The notes beneath the pieces are model-generated. The model was not told the origin of the DNA. It searched no databases and saw nothing but the letters and a program-made list of their open reading frames with translations. A stretch of 64,000 nt of DNA from assembly GCA_023898765.1 (NCBI GenBank), contig CP060238.1, positions 930,001-994,000 of the forward strand, read 5' to 3'. Shown piece by piece: positions 59,191 to 64,000 of the stretch (position 1 is its first letter; every line of letters starts with the position of its first letter). The translations under genes and the position numbers were made by a program. The stretch comes from Rhodospirillales bacterium (lineage in GTDB: Bacteria; Pseudomonadota; Alphaproteobacteria; Micavibrionales; Micavibrionaceae).

Positions 59191-59322
59191 TGGGAGAACA
59201 AAACAGTCTGTTTTGCCCCTTAAGCCCTTTCGGGCACTTTCCGGTTTTTACGGCCCTTTTTCGGACAACCCCTACTTTCCGGCAATTCTTTTCCCCCTAA
59301 CTTAACAAAGAGGTAAAATGTC

Positions 59323-60156
59323 ATGGCTGTTAGCATTGACCAGGCTTTTATAAAGCAGTTCGAACGCGAAGTGCACGAAGCCTACCAGCGCCAGGGTTCC
59401 AGATTGCGGAATACGGTGCGCACCATTAGTGATGTCAAAGGGGCCTCCACCACCTTTCAAAAGGTTGGCAAGGGCACCGCTTCGACAAAATCAACACACG
59501 GCATGGTGCCGGTGATGAATCTGGCGCATTCCAATGTTGAATGCACGCTCGCGGATTTTTACGCGGGTGACTGGGTGGACCGGCTTGATGAACTGAAAGT
59601 CCAGCACAATGAGCGTCAGGTGATTGCGAGTGCCGGCGCGGGCGCGCTTGGCCGCAAAACGGATGAGCTTATTATTGATGGATTGGCGGCGGCCTCCGCA
59701 AATATCATCGCGGATGCCGGAACCGGCTTGACCAAAGACAAAGTGCTTGAAGCATTTGAGATATTTGGCGACACGGATGTTCCGGACGACGCGCAGCGTT
59801 TCGCGGTTATCGGCTGGAAGCAGTGGAGCGATCTTCTCCAGATTGAAGAGTTTGTGAATGCCAATTATATCGGTGATGGCCAGCTTCCTTATTCAAATGC
59901 CACGCAAGCGAAAGAATGGCTGGGCACGATCTGGATTCCGCATTCCGGTTTGCCGGTTGACGGCGGCGGCGTCCGGTCCTGTTTCTATTATCACAAAACG
60001 GCCATAGGTCATGCTTCCGGTAGCGATGTTCAAACGGACATTACCTGGCATGGCGATCGCGCCGCGCATTTCGTCAACAACATGATGAGCCAGGGCGCTT
60101 GTCTGGTAGACGATAGCGGTGTCGTGACGATTAATTGTGATGAAACGCCTGTTTAA
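59323..60156 (+). CDS. Phage major capsid protein
   Basis: 277 residues. FIKQFEREVHEAYQRQGSRLRNTVR at the start (in part FIKQFEREVHEAYQRQGS), then VECTLADFYAGDWVDRLDELK, QDDAQRF-like VPDDAQRFAVIG and WHGDRAAHFVNNMMSQGACLVDDSG at the end match the capsid family common in podoviruses and alphaproteobacterial prophages, which has an HK97-like fold. AAAGAGG precedes the ATG. It follows portal and scaffold in canonical order, although a PilZ gene intervenes. Confidence 0.88.
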   Translation: MAVSIDQAFIKQFEREVHEAYQRQGSRLRNTVRTISDVKGASTTFQKVGKGTASTKSTHGMVPVMNLAHSNVECTLADFYAGDWVDRLDELKVQHNERQVIASAGAGALGRKTDELIIDGLAAASANIIADAGTGLTKDKVLEAFEIFGDTDVPDDAQRFAVIGWKQWSDLLQIEEFVNANYIGDGQLPYSNATQAKEWLGTIWIPHSGLPVDGGGVRSCFYYHKTAIGHASGSDVQTDITWHGDRAAHFVNNMMSQGACLVDDSGVVTINCDETPV

Positions 60157-60186
60157 CCCACAGCATAAAACAAAAGGAGAAAAGCA

Positions 60187-60426
60187 ATGGCTTTAACACT
60201 CTCAGACCTAAGTGTATTGGCGTATGCCAACAACTTCACGCTGTGGCACTACAAGAGCGTGGATAGCGCTGTTACCACAGCAAATTACTTCGATAATGCG
60301 GCGGATATGATGAACGTCAACGACCTCATCATCGCCAACGTCGATACGGACGGAACGCCTGTTACGAAATTTTATATCGTGACGGATATTACAGGCGGCG
60401 CTGTCACTGTTGCGCTCTACGCTTAA
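60187..60426 (+). CDS. Small phage head-associated hypothetical protein
   Basis: 79 residues, polar, probably beta-rich (NLIIANVDTDG-like MNVNDLIIANVDTDGTPVTK; ITGGAVTVALYA). Such short genes directly after capsid genes often encode decoration or head-completion proteins, but this one is not recognised. AAAAGGAG lies just before the ATG. A gap of 190 bases with two hairpins follows. Confidence 0.75.
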   Translation: MALTLSDLSVLAYANNFTLWHYKSVDSAVTTANYFDNAADMMNVNDLIIANVDTDGTPVTKFYIVTDITGGAVTVALYA

Positions 60427-60545
60427 AAAGAGCGCACCCCCCTGATGTGACAAAAGAGCGGCTTTGAAGCGCCATTCCCCTTTCCTCTGGCGCTCGCCCT
60501 GCCAGGCAAGGCAGGCCGCCTGTTTTTTTGTCCGTATGCGATGCG

Positions 60546-60592
60546 GGCCGGTTCCCGGCGATTGATTTCGACCCGGGAACCGGCCTTTTTTT
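60546..60592 (+). terminator. Strong rho-independent terminator
   Basis: GGCCGGTTCCCGG (60546-60558) and CCGGGAACCGGCC (60573-60585) are perfectly complementary over 13 bases and are followed by seven T. A second, weaker hairpin with a T-run precedes it (CAGGC ... GCCTG, 60503-60529). It closes the capsid transcript 24 bases before the gp11-like gene. Confidence 0.85.
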
Positions 60593-60616
60593 ATTCAAGA
60601 TAAAAGGAATTTTACA

Positions 60617-61183
60617 ATGGCTTTGAACGATGTAGGCCTATGCAGCCGTGCGCTGATCCGTATCGGGGCGGCGCCGATTACCTCTTTTGACGACGGGAGC
60701 GCGGAATCTGAAATTGCAGGCGCCCTTTTCGCGCCGACGCGGGATGCGCTGTTGTCTTCCTATCCCTGGACGTTTGCCAGCGGACAGGTCTCTTTGACAA
60801 AACTGAGCGTTCCGCCGGAAGCGGACTACCAAAATTCTTTCCAGCTCCCGAACGATTATTTGCGCGCGATTTCCGCCGGAAGCGGCGGGCGCGGGCGCGG
60901 CGTAAATTACCGCATATCGCGCGGGACGGTTCACACGGATTCGGAAGAAATCGTTTTGAGCTATATTTTTCGTCCCGAAGAAGAGGAGTTTCCCCCTTAT
61001 TTCGACGCGGCTCTGATCGCCCGGCTGGCGGCGGAATTTACCATTCCGGTGACGGAGAATACCTCCCGCGCCGAAGCGCTTTACCGTCTGGCGGAGAAAG
61101 AGTTCGCCCGCGCGCGGCAGATAGATGCGCAGCAGGACAGCCCCAACAGGATCGAGAATTTCACGCTGATAGATGTGAGGTAA
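60617..61183 (+). CDS. Phage tail tubular protein A-like (gp11) head-tail adaptor
   Basis: 188 residues. It starts ALNDVGLCSRALIRIGAAPI and contains RDALLSSYPWTFASGQV and FQLPNDYLRAI, the hallmarks of T7 gp11-type adaptors that join the portal to the tail nozzle. A 4-base gap separates it from the inserted 297-residue gene. In podoviruses gp12 follows immediately, and here it appears only at 63387. Confidence 0.88.
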   Translation: MALNDVGLCSRALIRIGAAPITSFDDGSAESEIAGALFAPTRDALLSSYPWTFASGQVSLTKLSVPPEADYQNSFQLPNDYLRAISAGSGGRGRGVNYRISRGTVHTDSEEIVLSYIFRPEEEEFPPYFDAALIARLAAEFTIPVTENTSRAEALYRLAEKEFARARQIDAQQDSPNRIENFTLIDVR

Positions 61184-61186
61184 TCT

Positions 61187-62080
61187 ATGTTCTTCAAAAA
61201 GCTGTTTGGCGGTTTTATTGGCGCTCCGGTAGGGAATGGCATGGATAATGAGGAAGAAGATGTACGCCGCGTACGCACGGGTCTCGAGGAAACCGGACAT
61301 TTGGCTGCAGAAGAAAAACGGGAACGCGACTATATGAGCCGTCCGCTTGGGATAATTACACGCACACTGGAAAATGGGATTAGAGATTTTCAGCGCGATA
61401 ATGACCTCAAAGAAGATGGTTGGCTGGCGCCCGGCGGGGAGACGGAGGCCGCCCTTGTACAAAAGTTAAGGCAAAAGCAGGATGCGGCCGTTTCTATGAC
61501 ACGGGCACAGGAAGAAACTATCGTTCATGACTGGGTCCGTCAGCGGCAATTACAGTCAAAGGGCGAGGAAGAGCCGGAAGATTCACCCGAAGAAAAACCG
61601 GAAACGCCGCCCAGGCCGGGCCGAAAACCGGAACCACCGAAAGAAAAACCAGATTGTAGCGAACTATATGGGATTTGGCAAAATTCTATTGCCGTTGTTA
61701 AAGTGATTGAAGAAAAGCTGGAGAAAACAATTGAAGCACTGGCCTCGAAAAGAGAAAGCATGAATAATGCAGCGGATCATGTAGTGGAGATTTCTAAAAG
61801 AGCACCCGTTACGATTATGGTTAGTATAACACCAATAGGGCGTTTTATAAGGGTTATAGCAAGAAAAATCATAAAAGCATTTTCTGATAAAGAAAGTGAG
61901 GCAGAAAAGGCTCTTGCTGAATTCGAGGAAGCTTATCATGTGTGGCAGCAAACTTACAGCGAATCTTCCGAAGCCGTTTCCAATGTTGAATATACAAAGG
62001 CTCTTCTTAAAGAAGCGGAAAAAGATAGCGATGAAAAAGAAGCAGGTTATCGAAAATGCATGGAAGGAGAGGAAGGGTAA
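61187..62080 (+). CDS. Putative peptidoglycan-binding-like cargo protein
   Basis: 297 residues, highly charged. Residues about 50-90 (LENGIRDFQRDNDLKEDGWL followed by PGGETEAAL) match the form of a peptidoglycan-binding type 1 repeat. A Glu/Pro-rich linker (EEPEDSPEEKPETPPRPGRK) leads to an AT-rich C-terminal half that is helical, with a mildly hydrophobic segment near 205-230 and long coiled-coil tendency. Composition shifts from GC-rich to AT-rich midway, near 61640, suggesting a chimeric gene. It separates gp11- and gp12-like genes. Function unknown; a lysis, tail-tip or effector-like role is possible. Confidence 0.7.
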   Translation: MFFKKLFGGFIGAPVGNGMDNEEEDVRRVRTGLEETGHLAAEEKRERDYMSRPLGIITRTLENGIRDFQRDNDLKEDGWLAPGGETEAALVQKLRQKQDAAVSMTRAQEETIVHDWVRQRQLQSKGEEEPEDSPEEKPETPPRPGRKPEPPKEKPDCSELYGIWQNSIAVVKVIEEKLEKTIEALASKRESMNNAADHVVEISKRAPVTIMVSITPIGRFIRVIARKIIKAFSDKESEAEKALAEFEEAYHVWQQTYSESSEAVSNVEYTKALLKEAEKDSDEKEAGYRKCMEGEEG

Positions 62081-62090
62081 AGAGATAAGT

Positions 62091-62549
62091 TTAATTATTT
62101 GTTTCTGCTCGCACTTGTTGTAAAAGAGATTCAGCTTTTTTCTTATCTTGTGGTACGCCATTTCCTTCATCGTAAAGGGCTGCCAATTCTTTCGCAGCAA
62201 GAAAATTACCACGTGAAACAAGGCGGTCAAGAAAGTGCGCTGCGAGATCAGGGCGTCCTGCATGAATGAGGAGTGTTGAATCCAAGTATATTTTTTCGTC
62301 TTCTCTTTTTTCTCTTTCCATCAATTTTTTTATTGTACAGGAAATATATTCCTCTCCAACCATGAACCTGAGGGCAGAGCTATCCATGATCCATTCGAGA
62401 AAGGAAGAAGGGGAAAAAACTATGAAGGCTGGGCATGTGATATTGAGAGGTAAGGCATTTTGATTTCCCTTTTCATCTTGATTGACGGGGTACATGCCAG
62501 CCAAAGCCAGTAGGCCTATACTTCCTAAAAAAAGAATTGTTTTTCTCAT
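62091..62549 (-). CDS. Exported protein with Sel1-like repeat
   Basis: 152 residues with an N-terminal signal-like segment (TILFLGSIGLLALAG). The C-terminal part has a Sel1-type helical hairpin: FLAAKELAALYDEGNGVPQD then KKKAESLLQQ. AT-rich compared with the surrounding phage genes. It is convergent with the 297-residue gene (10-base gap) and in the same direction as the next minus gene. Confidence 0.75.
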   Translation of the reverse strand: MRKTILFLGSIGLLALAGMYPVNQDEKGNQNALPLNITCPAFIVFSPSSFLEWIMDSSALRFMVGEEYISCTIKKLMEREKREDEKIYLDSTLLIHAGRPDLAAHFLDRLVSRGNFLAAKELAALYDEGNGVPQDKKKAESLLQQVRAETNN

Positions 62550-62632
62550 GGAAGAATTTTTGCACAGATATTAAAAAAATATCAACGATATAAAATCGGA
62601 AAGAAAGATGTTAGGCTGCGCAGGCGCATAAA

Positions 62633-63250
62633 CTACTGATTGGTTTCCAACTCCTGTACTTTTTTTTGTACTTTTTCTTTTTGAACTTCTTCTTGAGGAG
62701 AGACTGGAGTCTTTAGGTATTGTTTCATCCTGATATGCTTATAGATCTGCAGGGCAATTATGCGGTCTGTTAAAAAGCGGCCCCCATCCGTTTCAAAATC
62801 TTCGGCTATTTGAAACAGATCTTCATTAGATAGGCTGCAAAAATCTATCACTTGGGATAAAACAGCTTCATCAGTGGAAGTAGGTTTCCATGTGTCAAAG
62901 GACACCGGAAAATGAGGTTTATTTTCAAAAAAAGAAACACATTGTTTTGCTTTGAGCAAAAGTTGAAATTCAGCTATATATCCTCTGAAATAATAGCGCT
63001 CCGCTTTTTTGATGTCGTAATATTCTGTTTCAGGATCGGCGTAGATTTCAGCCAGATAAAAATAGTTTATGCCTTGCGCAAAACTATCCGGTTCATATTT
63101 TTTCATTCTCTTGTGAATGAGCTTTAGCCGTTTCTCTACATTCTCTATTTCATAAGGAAAAATTATTTTGTCTTCATGAAATATAAAAGCGCCCCCGGCA
63201 GCTAAAGAAACGAGGAGTATAAGGCCCGAAAGAAGAAAGGTTTTTTTCAT
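62633..63250 (-). CDS. Exported hypothetical protein
   Basis: 205 residues with a signal peptide or anchor (MKKTFLLSGLILLVSLAAGG). The mature part is helical and includes FYLAEIYADPETEYYDIKKA with ERYYFRGY, which resembles a Sel1/TPR-like helical hairpin, so it may be a distant partner of the 152-residue protein. AT-rich. The two minus-strand genes are 84 bases apart and may form one transcript. Function unknown. Confidence 0.72.
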   Translation of the reverse strand: MKKTFLLSGLILLVSLAAGGAFIFHEDKIIFPYEIENVEKRLKLIHKRMKKYEPDSFAQGINYFYLAEIYADPETEYYDIKKAERYYFRGYIAEFQLLLKAKQCVSFFENKPHFPVSFDTWKPTSTDEAVLSQVIDFCSLSNEDLFQIAEDFETDGGRFLTDRIIALQIYKHIRMKQYLKTPVSPQEEVQKEKVQKKVQELETNQ

Positions 63251-63336
63251 GGAAAAAACTTTAACATGTATATTTGTGCTTCTTCAAACGGATTTCAGGA
63301 TTAGCAGATCGTAGATCGGCCTATAAACCCATGTGC

Positions 63337-63361
63337 CCGCCTCTTGTGAGGCGGTTTTTTT
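63337..63361 (+). terminator. Rho-independent terminator before the gp12-like gene
   Basis: CCGCCTC (63337-63343), TTGT, GAGGCGG (63348-63354), then seven T. It ends 25 bases before the gp12-like start, the same spacing pattern as the terminator before the gp11-like gene. Confidence 0.85.
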
Positions 63362-63386
63362 GTGTCTTCAAATATAAGGAAAAACC

Positions 63387-64000
63387 ATGACACGCATCAG
63401 ACAAGTCAAAACGAATTTTACGGCCGGTGAGGTTTCGCCGGAGCTTTTGGGGCGGGGAGATCTGCGCGCCTATGAAAACGGCGCGCTGACCTTGCGCAAT
63501 TTGTTTATTTTCCCGACCGGCGGCGTGACGCGCCGTGCCGGGCTCTCTTATGTGGATATGGCCGCAGGAGACGGGCGCCTTGTCGCGTTTGAATTCAATA
63601 CGCAGCAAACCTATCTTCTGGTTCTTACGGCGGGGCAAATCGATGTGTATGAAGCCGGCGCCAAGGTTGCGACGCTTGCGGCTCCCTGGCCGTTGAGTGA
63701 AATTCATCAGGTCGTCTGGACGCAAAGCGCCGATACGCTTCTTCTCGTTCATCCGGATTACCCGCCCAAAAAATTTACACGCAGCGGGAGCGGTGTTTTT
63801 TCTCTGGAGGAATGGAGTTTCTTCACGGAAGGGAACGTCATTCAGCAGCCCTTTTATAAATTTGCGCAGAGCGAGGTCACGGTAACTCCGAGCGGGGTTA
63901 GCGGAACCATTACGCTGACGGCGTCGGAGGATGTTTTTGCACCGCTGCATGCCGGTACGCGCCTGCGGGTTGGCGGGAAGGAAGTTGAGGTTACAAGCTA
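63387..64000 (+). CDS. Phage tail tubular protein B-like (gp12/nozzle), N-terminal part
   Basis: Starts at ATG 63387 (AAGGA upstream) and runs out of the window after about 204 residues. The opening QVKTNFTAGEVSPELLGRGD followed by YENGALTLRNLFIFPTGGVTRRAG is the typical start of podovirus nozzle or tail-stabilising proteins, with a beta-rich region after it (FNTQQTYLLVLTAGQIDVYE). It is the expected partner of the gp11-like gene and shows the phage structural module continues beyond the window. Confidence 0.88.
   Translation, partial: MTRIRQVKTNFTAGEVSPELLGRGDLRAYENGALTLRNLFIFPTGGVTRRAGLSYVDMAAGDGRLVAFEFNTQQTYLLVLTAGQIDVYEAGAKVATLAAPWPLSEIHQVVWTQSADTLLLVHPDYPPKKFTRSGSGVFSLEEWSFFTEGNVIQQPFYKFAQSEVTVTPSGVSGTITLTASEDVFAPLHAGTRLRVGGKEVEVTS

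Noticed and set aside
54870..64000. Rhodobacter-type gene transfer agent
   Set aside because: That agent has a siphovirus-like order with portal, prohead protease, HK97 capsid and tape measure. Here the portal, scaffold, gp11 and gp12 genes are of the podovirus type and no protease is seen.
1..64000. tRNA, rRNA or CRISPR arrays
   Set aside because: No cloverleaf with T-loop GGTTCRANNCC, no rRNA-like stretch and no regularly spaced direct repeat array was found by eye in the intergenic regions.

Overview
The window is chromosomal DNA from an alphaproteobacterium. Evidence for this is the extended division and cell-wall (dcw) cluster running straight into lpxC, bamD, recN and ligA, the three-subunit proton-translocating transhydrogenase, an F1-ATPase zeta-type (DUF1476) gene beside bolA and grxD, a 41-residue zinc-less ribosomal protein L36, and the DAP-type MurE (DNPR motif). 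Coding density is high, many genes overlap by 4 to 14 bases, and GC is moderate to high. A Micavibrio- or Rhodospirillales-like host is plausible, but this is inference only; no rRNA or tRNA gene is visible to test it.

Layout. 1-1036: a truncated membrane-protein gene on the minus strand, then about 900 bases of repeat-rich non-coding DNA that ends in the dcw promoter, which carries four MraZ-like boxes at exact 10-base intervals and a leader hairpin. 1037-26599: mraZ rsmH ftsL ftsI murE murF mraY murD ftsW murG murC, an insertion (a Nudix gene, palindromic repeats and a 94-residue protein), then murB ddl ftsQ ftsA ftsZ lpxC bamD recN ligA. This is nearly the whole cytoplasmic pathway to lipid II, plus the divisome core, one lipid A enzyme, one outer-membrane assembly lipoprotein and two DNA-repair/replication genes. 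26600-31684: minus-strand small gene, lysophospholipase-like hydrolase and pntA1-pntA2-pntB, with one plus-strand inner-membrane protein of unknown role.

31889-43625: a secretion and second-messenger island. TolC-like outer-membrane protein, type I ABC transporter and HlyD-type adaptor are translationally coupled to a CHASE2-adenylate cyclase. Facing them is a 1068-residue FecR/FG-GAP protein, the probable exported substrate, followed upstream by a cNMP-binding-EAL phosphodiesterase. Together they suggest that an external signal sets cAMP, cAMP tunes c-di-GMP breakdown, and this tunes export or retention of a surface protein.

43793-53470: DUF3307 protein, rpmJ, the rod-shape operon mreB mreC mreD mrdA rodA, then grxD, a bolA-like gene and the DUF1476 gene (minus), purC (plus), nadK and pyrE (minus).

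53607-64000: a phage-derived region. An S24 auto-cleaving repressor is divergent from three small genes, a podovirus-type portal gene, a Bbp19-like gene, a scaffold-like gene, a capsid gene, a gp11-like adaptor and the start of a gp12-like tail gene. No integrase, terminase or lysis gene lies inside the window. The module is interrupted by an antisense PilZ gene and by an AT-rich three-gene insert. Several structural genes sit just behind promoter or terminator-like hairpins. Two dispersed repeat families (bipartite GTCA...TGAC palindromes and ACCACAGAG-type repeats) mark the insertion points in the dcw cluster and elsewhere.
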